64,000 bases of DNA from Dyadobacter sp. SG02 (GTDB lineage Bacteria > Bacteroidota > Bacteroidia > Cytophagales > Spirosomataceae), in the NCBI RefSeq assembly GCF_900109045.1, contig NZ_FNYL01000016.1:62001-126000 (forward strand), written 5' to 3'. The position numbers were made by a program, and so were the translations under genes. Shown here in pieces: positions 45,028-53,266 of the stretch (position 1 is its first letter; every line of letters starts with the position of its first letter). The notes beneath the pieces were generated by a model, which saw only the letters and a program-made list of their open reading frames with translations, ran no database searches and was not told the origin of the DNA.

Positions 45028-46338
45028 TCAGGAAATCACTTCGCCGTAAAGGTCGAATTCCTCGGCGGAAGTGACTTTTACATGAGCGAAATCGCCCAGA
45101 CGCACATACTGGCTCGCAGGCACGAGTACCTCATTATCAACCTCAGGCGAATCGTACTCGGTGCGGCCGATGAAATAGCCGCCTTCTTTACGGTCGAAAA
45201 GGACTTTGAATGTTTTGCCGACTTTCTCCTGGTTCAGTTCCGCCGAAATGCCTTGTTGCAATTCCATAATCGCGTCGGCGCGCTCCTGCTTCACTTCCGG
45301 ATCGATGTCGTCTTCCATTGTGAATGAATGCGTATTGTCCTCGTGCGAGTACTGGAATGCACCCAGGCGGTCGAAACGCATTTTTTCAACGAACTCGTAC
45401 GTCTCATCGAACAGCGCTTCCGTTTCTCCCGGGTGGCCGACGATCAGCGTCGTACGCAATGCGATATCGGGCACTTTGTCGCGGATCGAATGAATCAGCG
45501 CTTCGGTTTTTTCACGGGTAATGCCGCGACGCATGAGTTTCAATATGTCCGTCGAGCCCGATTGCAGCGGCATATCGAGGTATTTGGCGATGTTGCTGCG
45601 CTCGTTCATCACGTCGAGGACATCCATGGGGAAGCCCGCCGGATAGGCATATTGCAGGCGGATCCAGTCGATGCCTTCCACATCGGAAAGCTGGCGCATT
45701 AAATCCGAAAGATTTCTTTTCTTGTAAATGTCCAGTCCATAGTAAGTCAGATCCTGGGCAATGAGGATGAGCTCTTTGGTACCGCGTTTGGCGAGGGATT
45801 TGGCTTCTTTTACCAATTCTTCGATCGGCCGGGAAATGTGGCCTCCACGCATGAGCGGGATCGCGCAGAATGAACACGGGCGGTCGCAACCTTCCGCGAT
45901 TTTCAGGTACGCGTAATGCGCGGGCGTCGTGAGCAGGCGCTCGCCTACGAGTTCGTGCTTGTAATCGGCTTTCAGGGTTTTGAGGAGGCGGGGCAGTTCG
46001 TTGGTCCCGAACCACGCATCTACTGTGGGTATTTCAACCGAAAGTTCATCCTTGTACCGGTGCGACAAGCAGCCTGTTACATACACTTTATCCACCATTC
46101 CGGCTGCTTTCGCATCGGCATATCGCAAAATGGTGTTGATCGATTCCTCCTTCGCATTGTCGATAAACCCGCAGGTATTGATCACGACAATCTGGGAATC
46201 ATCCTTTTTCGACTCGTGATCCACCGCGAACCCGTTGCCTTTAAGCTGCGTGTACAACACCTCCGAGTCGACCAGGTTTTTGGAGCAACCCAGCGTCACG
46301 ATATTGACTTTATTCTTGACTATTCCTTTGGTTTTCAT
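45028..46338 (-). CDS. rimO: Ribosomal protein S12 methylthiotransferase
   Basis: RimO adds a methylthio group to an aspartate of S12. The 436-residue radical-SAM enzyme has the N-terminal UPF0004 domain (VNIVTLGCSKNLVDSE, VVINTCGFIDNAKEES), the radical-SAM cluster CDRPCSFCAIP (about residues 150-157) and a C-terminal TRAM domain. GCSKN distinguishes RimO from MiaB. Confidence 0.96.
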   Translation of the reverse strand: MKTKGIVKNKVNIVTLGCSKNLVDSEVLYTQLKGNGFAVDHESKKDDSQIVVINTCGFIDNAKEESINTILRYADAKAAGMVDKVYVTGCLSHRYKDELSVEIPTVDAWFGTNELPRLLKTLKADYKHELVGERLLTTPAHYAYLKIAEGCDRPCSFCAIPLMRGGHISRPIEELVKEAKSLAKRGTKELILIAQDLTYYGLDIYKKRNLSDLMRQLSDVEGIDWIRLQYAYPAGFPMDVLDVMNERSNIAKYLDMPLQSGSTDILKLMRRGITREKTEALIHSIRDKVPDIALRTTLIVGHPGETEALFDETYEFVEKMRFDRLGAFQYSHEDNTHSFTMEDDIDPEVKQERADAIMELQQGISAELNQEKVGKTFKVLFDRKEGGYFIGRTEYDSPEVDNEVLVPASQYVRLGDFAHVKVTSAEEFDLYGEVIS

Positions 46339-46469
46339 TGAAATTGGCCTCGGGCTTTAAGCCGTAAGCTGTATGCTTTTGAATTGATTAATCGCCATTC
46401 TGCGTCAAAGTGACTGATAATGAACGGCGAAATGGGGTGCAAAGTTCGTGAAAAAATGAATAGGAAGTA

Positions 46470-47087
46470 CTATCGGATGAAAGGAAAACGGCTACGTGTG
46501 TATTCCGTCGGAAGATTTTGGAAATACTGGTCTATCACCCAATATCCCTTCGTTTTGGGTGAAATAATGAACTCATCGCCCGTCCTGAGATAATAATGCA
46601 TGTAAGCGAGTGGAAACTTGATGTTATTATTATGGTAAACATGCACTCTTTCGATATCACCTTCCCTTAAACGGAGCACTTTATCCGTAAATGTGAGTTC
46701 AAGCTCGCGTTGCTCGGGAAATGTCTCTATAACAAGCCCTTCAACATATTGCCAGTGATTGATATCGAGCGTCACCACCAAAAGACCGAACCCCATGGCC
46801 ACCAAACCAATCGCGAGAAACCAAAGCCGCACCAACAGCGGGTGATCCTCGGTGTAAGAAATATGCATGAAAAGCGCCAATTTAAAGAAAAAGCTGCCTA
46901 TCAGGATGAAGTAATAAGTGAACAGACCTTCGAATTGAAAAAAGTAGTTCCAGGGCGTGGTTATGAATGTGCGCGATACTTTCAGGGGTGAGTTCCCTCC
47001 GATTGTGTCTTTCGTAAATCGCAGCATGCGCCAGATATACCATACAAATGGCGCGAAAACAATCAAAAAGACCAGCAGTGTATCCAT
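46470..47087 (-). CDS. Two- to three-helix membrane protein with PH-like C-terminal domain
   Basis: The 205-residue protein has a first helix (LLVFLIVFAPFVWYIW), two more helices (about 55-75 and 88-108) and then a soluble beta-rich domain (VIETFPEQRELELTFTDKVLRLREGDIERVHVYHN) similar to bacterial PH domains. I do not know its role. A terminator hairpin directly precedes it, so it is probably not read with ftsY. Confidence 0.7.
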   Translation of the reverse strand: MDTLLVFLIVFAPFVWYIWRMLRFTKDTIGGNSPLKVSRTFITTPWNYFFQFEGLFTYYFILIGSFFFKLALFMHISYTEDHPLLVRLWFLAIGLVAMGFGLLVVTLDINHWQYVEGLVIETFPEQRELELTFTDKVLRLREGDIERVHVYHNNNIKFPLAYMHYYLRTGDEFIISPKTKGYWVIDQYFQNLPTEYTRSRFPFIR

Positions 47088-47091
47088 GAAA

Positions 47092-47127
47092 AAAGGTATC
47101 CCGGAGTTGAATACTCCAAGATACCTT
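47092..47127 (-). terminator. Terminator after ftsY
   Basis: On the minus strand AAGGTATC pairs with GATACCTT and an inner GGAGT/ACTCC stem continues it; TTTTTT follows, running up to the start of the next gene. Confidence 0.8.
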
Positions 47128-47186
47128 CTTGTGCTAAAACTGAATGGCTTAATCTACGAGCGGTTACCCTCGCTGACCAGCGCCAT

Positions 47187-48149
47187 TTATCCTATTTTCT
47201 TAAACAGCGAATCCACAAACTCCGCGCGGTCGAAGACCTGCAAATCGTCCATTTTCTCGCCTACGCCAATGTATTTGACTGGTATTTTAAATTCATCCGA
47301 AATCCCGATCACGACGCCGCCTTTTGCGGTTCCGTCGAGTTTGGTGATCGCTAGTGCAGTAATATCGGTTACCTTGGTGAATTCGCGTGCCTGGATCACG
47401 GCATTCTGACCGGTGCTGCCGTCGAGGACGAGCAATACTTCGTGAGGTGCATCCGGGATGATCTTCTGCATGACGCGCTTGATCTTCGAAAGCTCGTTCA
47501 TCAGGTTCACTTTCGTATGCAAACGGCCGGCCGTATCGATAATGATCACGTCCGCGCCGGTTTCGGTACCCTTTTTCAAAGCATCGAACGCTACTGCCGA
47601 CGGGTCGGTGTTCATTCCGTGGTCGATCACCGGCACATTCACGCGCTGGCCCCAGAGTTTCAGCTGGTCGACTGCCGCCGCACGGAAGGTATCCGCCGCG
47701 CCCAGCACCACTTTATGGCCCCGCTGGTGAAACTGGTGCGCGAGTTTACCGATCGTCGTCGTTTTACCTACACCATTCACCCCTACCACCATAATCACAT
47801 AGGGCTTCGGCAAATGTTCGGTTTCGAAGCTATCCTGGTTATCCACCGATTTGTTCTCCGTCAGCAATGCGGCGATTTCCTCGCGCAGAATGCTGTCGAG
47901 CTCGGCTGTCGATGCATATTTATCTCTGGCCACGCGCTCTTCGATGCGTTTGATGACCTTCACGGTCGTTTCCACGCCCACATCCGAGCTCACCAGTATA
48001 TCTTCCAGTTCATCGAGAACGTCCTCGTCGATGGTGGTTTTACCCACGATCGCCCGTGAGAGTTTGCCAAAGAAGCTATCCTTGGTTTTCTCGAGGCCCT
48101 TATCTAATGTTTCTTTTTTCTCCTTTGAAAAAAAGCCAAATAAACCCAT
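47187..48149 (-). CDS. ftsY: Signal recognition particle receptor FtsY
   Basis: The 320-residue GTPase has the NG domain layout: helical N (about 20-100), GVNGVGKTTTIGKLA (G1), DTFRAAAVDQL, IIDTAGRLHTK (G3), TKLDGTAKGG (G4) and the closing GEKMDDLQVFD. The long acidic A domain of E. coli FtsY is absent, as usual in Bacteroidota. It docks SRP-ribosome complexes at the membrane. It follows rpmG and DUF4295, the conserved Bacteroidota order. Confidence 0.96.
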   Translation of the reverse strand: MGLFGFFSKEKKETLDKGLEKTKDSFFGKLSRAIVGKTTIDEDVLDELEDILVSSDVGVETTVKVIKRIEERVARDKYASTAELDSILREEIAALLTENKSVDNQDSFETEHLPKPYVIMVVGVNGVGKTTTIGKLAHQFHQRGHKVVLGAADTFRAAAVDQLKLWGQRVNVPVIDHGMNTDPSAVAFDALKKGTETGADVIIIDTAGRLHTKVNLMNELSKIKRVMQKIIPDAPHEVLLVLDGSTGQNAVIQAREFTKVTDITALAITKLDGTAKGGVVIGISDEFKIPVKYIGVGEKMDDLQVFDRAEFVDSLFKKIG

Positions 48150-48184
48150 AGCGCTGATTACATTTATGGCTCAAAAATAAAACA

Positions 48185-48209
48185 AAAAAGTCCCGGAAAG
48201 GGACTTTTT
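48185..48209. terminator. Terminator between DUF4295 and ftsY
   Basis: AAAAAGTCCC (48185-48194) and GGGACTTTTT (48200-48209) form a 10-bp stem with a 5-base loop and A/T tails on both sides. It probably ends the rpmG-DUF4295 transcript. Confidence 0.85.
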
Positions 48210-48230
48210 ATAATTCAATATCACGCCCAA

Positions 48231-48287
48231 TGTCAGTCTGAGCGGTCGAAGACAGTCCGAACGAACCGGGTGGGCCCGTCGAAGACT
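48231..48287. repeat. Degenerate copy of the dispersed GTCAGyCTGAGCG...GTCGAAG repeat
   Basis: TGTCAGTCTGAGCGGTCGAAGAC at its start matches the hairpin at 24.5 kb (GTCAGCCTGAGCG, GGTCGAAGGC). A second GTCGAAGAC is at 48279-48287. It is less symmetrical than the other two and touches the DUF4295 stop. Confidence 0.6.
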
Positions 48288-48438
48288 AGTTTTTCAATGC
48301 ACCCTGTACACCGTCCAGGGGAACGATTTCTTCTTTGAAGGTATAAGCTCCTGTTTTAGGAGATTTTACGGCTTTGATCACTTTCGCAAATGCCTTACCG
48401 CCTTCTTTTTTCAGGGTAGCAACTACTTTCTTTGCCAT
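48286..48438 (-). CDS. DUF4295 small protein
   Basis: The 50-codon gene gives MAKKVVATLKKEGG at the start and KSPKTGAYTFKEEIVPLD in the middle, matching the DUF4295 family that in Bacteroidota lies between rpmG and ftsY. It is rich in lysine and probably ribosome-associated, though its role is unknown. It starts 103 bases after rpmG ends. Confidence 0.9.
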   Translation of the reverse strand: MAKKVVATLKKEGGKAFAKVIKAVKSPKTGAYTFKEEIVPLDGVQGALKN

Positions 48439-48541
48439 GTCTGTATATCAGTTAGAAGTTATATTGTTAATGATTAACTGTTCCGCGCTTACCCAGTTAT
48501 TGTTCAGCTTCACGTGACAGTTAACGGGTAACAAGACGAAC

Positions 48542-48724
48542 TTACTTAATTTCTTTGTGGACTGTGTAACGTCTCAGGAAAGAGTTGAATTTCTTCAATT
48601 CCATACGGCCTGGCGTATTCTTCCGATTTTTTGTGGTCACGTAACGTGACATGCCTGGAACACCGCTTTCTTTCTGTTCTGTGCATTCCAAAATGACCTG
48701 TACTCTATTGCCTTTCTTAGCCAT
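48542..48724 (-). CDS. rpmG: 50S ribosomal protein L33
   Basis: The 60-residue protein begins MAKKGNRVQVILECTEQK and ends RRYTVHKEIK, the L33 pattern. It has one cysteine only, so it is the zinc-free form. ATG 48724 was chosen as the start, as L33 begins with this motif; the frame stays open upstream but the promoter lies there. Confidence 0.96.
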   Translation of the reverse strand: MAKKGNRVQVILECTEQKESGVPGMSRYVTTKNRKNTPGRMELKKFNSFLRRYTVHKEIK

Positions 48725-48753
48725 TGCTTTACATCGTTTTACAAATAGGAGTG

Positions 48754-48784
48754 CAAAAGTAAAGCGTTTTCCTATTAATCGCAA
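48754..48784 (-). promoter_or_regulatory. Bacteroidota-type promoter for rpmG
   Basis: On the minus strand TTG (48784-48782), 20 bases, then TACTTTTG (48761-48754): a full consensus match. The rpmG ATG lies 29 bases further on. Confidence 0.8.
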
Positions 48785-48998
48785 CAATCACAGACAAATA
48801 AACCGGAAATTTTGCATATTTTTTTCCAACCTGCCCCCCAGTAATAAGTTGTCAGACAAGTCGATACGTCGGGTCTTTTTAGGGATTTCCCCGAATTTCT
48901 GTCATGTTCATGAAGGAAATCTAACGCAAACATGCTTTCTTCGTGGTCGATTTGGTATCGCAACCTTAATCTGGCGAAAATTCTTAAAAATTAACAAA
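48785..48998. other. Intergenic region between divergent rpmG and cytochrome c genes
   Basis: Beyond the rpmG promoter this stretch holds the leader of the cytochrome c gene. The plus-strand frame is open here back to 48651, but the sequence has no coding character and overlaps rpmG. No RNA gene seen. Confidence 0.4.
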
Positions 48999-49547
48999 AT
49001 GACACTCAAAAAAAGCGCTTCTTTGGCCCTGATGGCCCTGGCAGTTTCTTTCTTCATCGGTTGTTCGTCCAAGGAAGACCGTGACAAATATGATCAATGG
49101 TACGGCTCAGGAAGCAAAGCGCGGGAAGAATCGGCCCTTGTGAAGCTCCAAAGCGATAGAAAAGCAGCAGCAGAGGCTTCGGACAAAGCAAAAGCCGAAG
49201 CAGCAGCAAAACCTGCGGCGGCACCCGCAGCTCCCGGCGATACATCAGCCGCAGCAGCTCCCGCAGCCGATGCACCGGCAGCGCCTCCAAAACGCAAACC
49301 CGTTCCAGCGGATGTTTCTGCATTGCTCAACAAACATGCGTGCTTTGCTTGCCACCAGGCTTACGACAAGGTGATCGGCCCTGCTTATTCGGAAGTAGCG
49401 AAGAAAAAATATACGCCGGACCAGATCGTGGAGCTCGTTCACAATCCGAAACCGGAACACTGGCCCGGCTACCCTCCGATGGCGCCGCTGGCACACGTTC
49501 CAAAAGCTGACATTATCGTAATCGCCAACTGGATCAACTCACTCTGA
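48999..49547 (+). CDS. c-type cytochrome lipoprotein
   Basis: The 182-residue protein has a lipobox (FIGC, near residue 20), then an alanine-rich, charged linker (about 40-100; AEAAAKPAAAPAAPGD). The cytochrome c domain carries the haem motif CFACH (Cys115, Cys118, His119) and a likely axial methionine in YPPMAPL. It is a lipid-anchored electron carrier in the periplasm. The linker lets the haem domain swing away from the membrane. ATG 48999 starts the signal peptide. Confidence 0.9.
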   Translation: MTLKKSASLALMALAVSFFIGCSSKEDRDKYDQWYGSGSKAREESALVKLQSDRKAAAEASDKAKAEAAAKPAAAPAAPGDTSAAAAPAADAPAAPPKRKPVPADVSALLNKHACFACHQAYDKVIGPAYSEVAKKKYTPDQIVELVHNPKPEHWPGYPPMAPLAHVPKADIIVIANWINSL

Positions 49548-49577
49548 TCACTGGCAAAACCGGCTATAATCCATAAA

Positions 49578-49610
49578 ATACGGGCCGTCCATGCTATGGA
49601 CGGCCCGTAT
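49578..49610 (+). terminator. Hairpin between cytochrome c and gatB
   Basis: A 13-bp perfect stem (ATACGGGCCGTCC, 49578-49590, with its complement 49598-49610) and a 7-base loop. The T run is short, and a -7-like element TATCTTTG follows at 49614-49621, where the gatB transcript may begin. Confidence 0.7.
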
Positions 49611-49641
49611 TTGTATCTTTGCGAAAGCATTAGCATATAAT

Positions 49642-51132
49642 ATGAGTCAAACCGCAATTCACCCCGCTGACGTTACCGATGAACTTCTGGCCGCTTATGA
49701 AACCGTAATCGGGCTCGAAGTACATTGCCAGCTTCTGACGGAATCCAAGCTGTTTACCCGCGATTTCAACATTTTTGGAACAGAACCCAATACCAATATC
49801 GGTCCGCTGACGATCGCATTGCCGGGGACTTTGCCCAAAGTCAATAAAAAGGCCGTCGAATACGCCATCCGCCTCGGCATTGCCTGCGGGTGCTCGATTA
49901 GTAAAAGGACGATTTTCGACCGTAAAAACTACTTTTACCCGGATCTTCCGAAAGGTTACCAAATTTCGCAGGACAAAAAACCGATCTGCGACCAGGGCGG
50001 TGTTACCATTTCCTTTAAGCATGACGGCAAATTCGCCGAGAAAACGATCCGTTTTCACCATATCCATTTGGAAGAAGACGCCGGAAAATCCGTGCACGAC
50101 GGCAGCCATACCGAAACAATGCTAGATTACAACCGTGCGGGAACGCCACTGGTGGAGATGGTTTCTGAACCGGATTTGCGTTCTGCCGAAGAAACAGGCG
50201 CATTCGTGACGGAAATTCGCCGACTGGTGCGTTACCTGGGCATTAGCGACGGTAATATGGAAGAAGGTTCGCTGCGTGCGGACGTGAACGTGTCCCTGCG
50301 CAAGAAGGGCGCCGCGGAATATGGAACAAAGGTCGAGATCAAAAACATGAACTCGATCCGCAACATGATGCGGGCCATCGCATACGAAGAGCGCCGCCAG
50401 GCCGCAATGCTCGAAAACGGTGAGGCGATCCAGCAGGAAACGCGGATGTTCGACGTGGAAAGCGGACAGACTTACGGAATGCGCGTGAAGGAAACGATGA
50501 ACGATTACCGCTACTTCCCCGATCCCGACCTGAGCCCGATTGTCGTTTCGGACGAATGGCTGGAAAGCATCAAGGCAAGCATGCCCGCATTACCGCACGA
50601 GCTGCGTGAGAAATTTGTGAATCAATATGGTATCCCGGCTTACGATGCCGCGGTATTGACCGATACCCGCGAGCTGGCCGAGTATTTCGAGGCAGTTTGT
50701 GCCAAGACAACGCATTTCAAAGCCGTATCAAACTGGCTGATGGGTCCCGTGAAATCGTATCTGAACGATCACCACGGCGACATCGCCCATTTCCCGATCA
50801 GTGCCGGAAATCTGGCTGCTTTGATCGAACTGAACGAGTCGGGAGCGGTGAGCCATTCGGTGGCTGCGCAGAAGGTTTTTCCGGTAATGCTGGCCGAGCC
50901 AAACCGTGAACCTTCGGAGATCGCATCCTCAAATAACTGGCTGCAAAACAGCAATACAAATGAGCTAGAAACGTTGGTAGATGAGGTAATCGAGGCCATG
51001 CCCGACAAGGTTGCAGCTTACAGAAAAGGCAAAAAAGGCTTGATGGGATTGTTCGTCGGCGAAGTGATGAAGAAATCCAACGGGGCCGCCGATCCCAAGC
51101 TTGTGAACCAGTTACTGGCGCAAAAATTATAG
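49642..51132 (+). CDS. gatB: Asp-tRNA(Asn)/Glu-tRNA(Gln) amidotransferase subunit B
   Basis: The 496-residue protein has YETVIGLEVHCQLLTESKLF, ALPGTLPKVNKKAVEYAIRLG, FDRKNYFYPDLPKGYQISQ, the DYNRAGTPLVEMVSEPD segment, and a C-terminal Yqey domain. With GatA and GatC it amidates misacylated tRNA; those genes are not in the window. ATG 49642 fits the family start. Confidence 0.97.
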   Translation: MSQTAIHPADVTDELLAAYETVIGLEVHCQLLTESKLFTRDFNIFGTEPNTNIGPLTIALPGTLPKVNKKAVEYAIRLGIACGCSISKRTIFDRKNYFYPDLPKGYQISQDKKPICDQGGVTISFKHDGKFAEKTIRFHHIHLEEDAGKSVHDGSHTETMLDYNRAGTPLVEMVSEPDLRSAEETGAFVTEIRRLVRYLGISDGNMEEGSLRADVNVSLRKKGAAEYGTKVEIKNMNSIRNMMRAIAYEERRQAAMLENGEAIQQETRMFDVESGQTYGMRVKETMNDYRYFPDPDLSPIVVSDEWLESIKASMPALPHELREKFVNQYGIPAYDAAVLTDTRELAEYFEAVCAKTTHFKAVSNWLMGPVKSYLNDHHGDIAHFPISAGNLAALIELNESGAVSHSVAAQKVFPVMLAEPNREPSEIASSNNWLQNSNTNELETLVDEVIEAMPDKVAAYRKGKKGLMGLFVGEVMKKSNGAADPKLVNQLLAQKL

Positions 51133-51164
51133 ATCACACATTTGACAATCAGTTACAGAAGATC

Positions 51165-52316
51165 ATGAAGGCATTTATCAAACAGAGTGCATTGGTTTTG
51201 GGCGGCGCGTTGCTAAGCTTCCAGGTAATGGCGCAAATCGAACCGAAGGGCTTTTCCATCAACGGAAAGGTTAAAAACGGCTCCAAAGGCGAAAAGGTCA
51301 TTCTGTCACAATCCACAGCTGCCGGATCTTCTGTTAAACTCGATTCTGCACAAATTGGCGCCGATGGAAGTTTTACACTCAAAGGCGTCGATAAAGACCG
51401 CGGCAGCTTTTTCACCGTCAATATCGCCGACCGGCAGAAATTCCCCTTGCTCGTGGAAGGCGGCGAGACATTCAACATCATAGCCGACGGCACAACGCGC
51501 GACGATAAGGGCAATGGCGGAAATGTATCCGTTACCGGGTCCAAAAACATGGAGTACTATGCCAAAGTCGACCAGTTGATGCAGGCATTCGCAGCGAAAG
51601 TGACTGGCTGGAACGAGCAGTATGCCACGGCGGAAGAGAAAAAAGACTCCAAAAAGATTCAGGAAATACAGCAGGCTTACCAGGCTGCGGAAAAAGAAAG
51701 GGTCACTGCATTGCGCCAGATGATCCCGGAAATGGGTACATCGCTTATCGCACTTTTTGCCGCCAACAACTTCCTCACTCCGGAGAGCGATCTGGACGTG
51801 TTGAAAAAGTTGGCCGATGATTATTCCAAAGTAGAGCCTGTGCCTACGCTCGCGAAAGGTTTTATCGGTTCTGTCAAAAGAATGGCCGGTCTTGCGGTTG
51901 GGGAACAAGCTCCCGATTTCACGCTAAATAGCCCGGAAGGCAAGCAAATCGCATTGTCGTCGTTGCGCGGCAAATATGTGCTGATCGATTTCTGGGCCTC
52001 ATGGTGCGGCCCTTGCCGGATGGAAAACCCGAATGTGGTGCGGATGTATGGCAAATTCAAGGACAAAGGCTTCGATATCTTCGGCGTATCGCTGGACGAT
52101 AACGAAAAAGCGTGGAAAACAGCCATCGAACGCGATAAGCTGACCTGGCTGCACGGTTCGGAATTGAAGAAATGGAATTCCGGCGTAGCGCAGAGCTACG
52201 GTGTCAATGCGATCCCGGCGACATTCCTGCTCGATAAAGATGGAAAGATCATTGCAAAAAATCTCCGTGGCGCGGCGCTTGAAACCAAGCTGACCGAGTT
52301 GCTGGGAGCCCAGTAA
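51165..52316 (+). CDS. TlpA-like disulfide reductase with DUF4369 domain
   Basis: The 383-residue exported protein has a signal peptide (ending near FQVMAQ), a DUF4369 beta domain (about 25-125), a helical middle and a C-terminal thioredoxin domain with ASWCGPC (Cys281, Cys284) followed by RMENPNVVRMY. It reduces disulfides in the periplasm, for instance during cytochrome maturation. It starts 32 bases after gatB. Confidence 0.92.
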   Translation: MKAFIKQSALVLGGALLSFQVMAQIEPKGFSINGKVKNGSKGEKVILSQSTAAGSSVKLDSAQIGADGSFTLKGVDKDRGSFFTVNIADRQKFPLLVEGGETFNIIADGTTRDDKGNGGNVSVTGSKNMEYYAKVDQLMQAFAAKVTGWNEQYATAEEKKDSKKIQEIQQAYQAAEKERVTALRQMIPEMGTSLIALFAANNFLTPESDLDVLKKLADDYSKVEPVPTLAKGFIGSVKRMAGLAVGEQAPDFTLNSPEGKQIALSSLRGKYVLIDFWASWCGPCRMENPNVVRMYGKFKDKGFDIFGVSLDDNEKAWKTAIERDKLTWLHGSELKKWNSGVAQSYGVNAIPATFLLDKDGKIIAKNLRGAALETKLTELLGAQ

Positions 52317-52339
52317 TATACTTTTTGGTTATAAATAAT

Positions 52340-52371
52340 AAAATCCGCAGAGTTGATCCTGCGGATTTTTT
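52340..52371. terminator. Terminator between convergent tlpA-like gene and Rossmann-fold gene
   Basis: AAAATCCGCAG (52340-52350) pairs with CTGCGGATTTT (52359-52369), A-rich on the left and T-rich on the right, so it works for both strands. Confidence 0.88.
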
Positions 52372-52374
52372 GCG

Positions 52375-53250
52375 TTAAATGTCTTCCAGCTGGTAATGGA
52401 ATTGCAGCGGATCGGGATAGCTGAACTCGTATTGATAGGTTTTTGAAAACTTATCCCCTGAAATCAATTTAAAAGCCGGGTGCTGCTCCGGTATTTTGAA
52501 CGTCGGTGCTTCCCATCCGAACTGCGCACAGGAATCGACGTACACCTCGCTGCGTGTCGGGTGAAAAGGGGCGGTGATGTTGAATGTTTCGTTTTGAATA
52601 CCTTGCCGGATAATGGCCTGGATAGCACCCGCCGCATCGTCGCGGTGAATGTAATTTACTGGAATATCGCCGGTGGTCATGTCTTTCTGGCCCTGCACGT
52701 ATTTTCCGGGAATACGGTTATAGCCCAGTAAGCCGCTTAATCGCAGGATAGTCACTGTTTTCTCCGGCCTTAGTGCGGCTATCGCATTCTCCGCCGCGAC
52801 CATTTCGGGCTGCGCGGAATGCTCCGGTAATTGCACATCCGGCTCGACAGCCGTCTGGCTCAAATCGCGGTACACGCCGGTGGAGCTTACGAAAATTACT
52901 TCTTTCGCGGGAGATTGACGGATCGCTTCCGCCACCATCCGCATTTGAGCGGAATAATTTCCGGCCACGTTTTGCGACATGCGTGGCGGGATGGAGATCA
53001 CGATAATGTCCGATTCGAAAAACGATCCGGACACGGTCGCGTCGAGGCCTGCATCCGGGTTTAATGGCAGCAGGTAACCGTCGATTCCCGCAGCGGCGAA
53101 CTGATCGAGTTTGGCCTCCGATGTGGTACTACCTTTTACCACCGATGTAATACCGCTCCCCAGTAACCGTTTAGCTAATGGAAACCCCAGCCAGCCGCAG
53201 CCCAGGATGCTTATGCGTTTTTTTTCTACTTTTGAAACTTGTTCCGACAT
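52375..53250 (-). CDS. NAD(P)-binding Rossmann-fold protein (YeeZ-like, atypical SDR)
   Basis: The 291-residue protein has ISILGCGWLGFPLAKRLL as its nucleotide-binding motif, IVISIPPR, VIFVSSTGVYRD and YIHRDDAAGAIQAII. This pattern fits the YeeZ-like atypical short-chain dehydrogenases related to nucleotide-sugar epimerases. Substrate unknown. It is divergent from the gldB homologue. Confidence 0.83.
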   Translation of the reverse strand: MSEQVSKVEKKRISILGCGWLGFPLAKRLLGSGITSVVKGSTTSEAKLDQFAAAGIDGYLLPLNPDAGLDATVSGSFFESDIIVISIPPRMSQNVAGNYSAQMRMVAEAIRQSPAKEVIFVSSTGVYRDLSQTAVEPDVQLPEHSAQPEMVAAENAIAALRPEKTVTILRLSGLLGYNRIPGKYVQGQKDMTTGDIPVNYIHRDDAAGAIQAIIRQGIQNETFNITAPFHPTRSEVYVDSCAQFGWEAPTFKIPEQHPAFKLISGDKFSKTYQYEFSYPDPLQFHYQLEDI

Positions 53251-53266
53251 ACATTCTCTCCGCCAA

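Noticed and set aside
48651..48998. N-terminal extension of the cytochrome c gene from 48651
   Set aside because: It overlaps rpmG and its promoter; the lipoprotein signal peptide begins at 48999.
53111..53266. Longer start for the gldB homologue at 53111
   Set aside because: The upstream part is antisense to the Rossmann-fold gene, and the lipoprotein signal begins at 53267.
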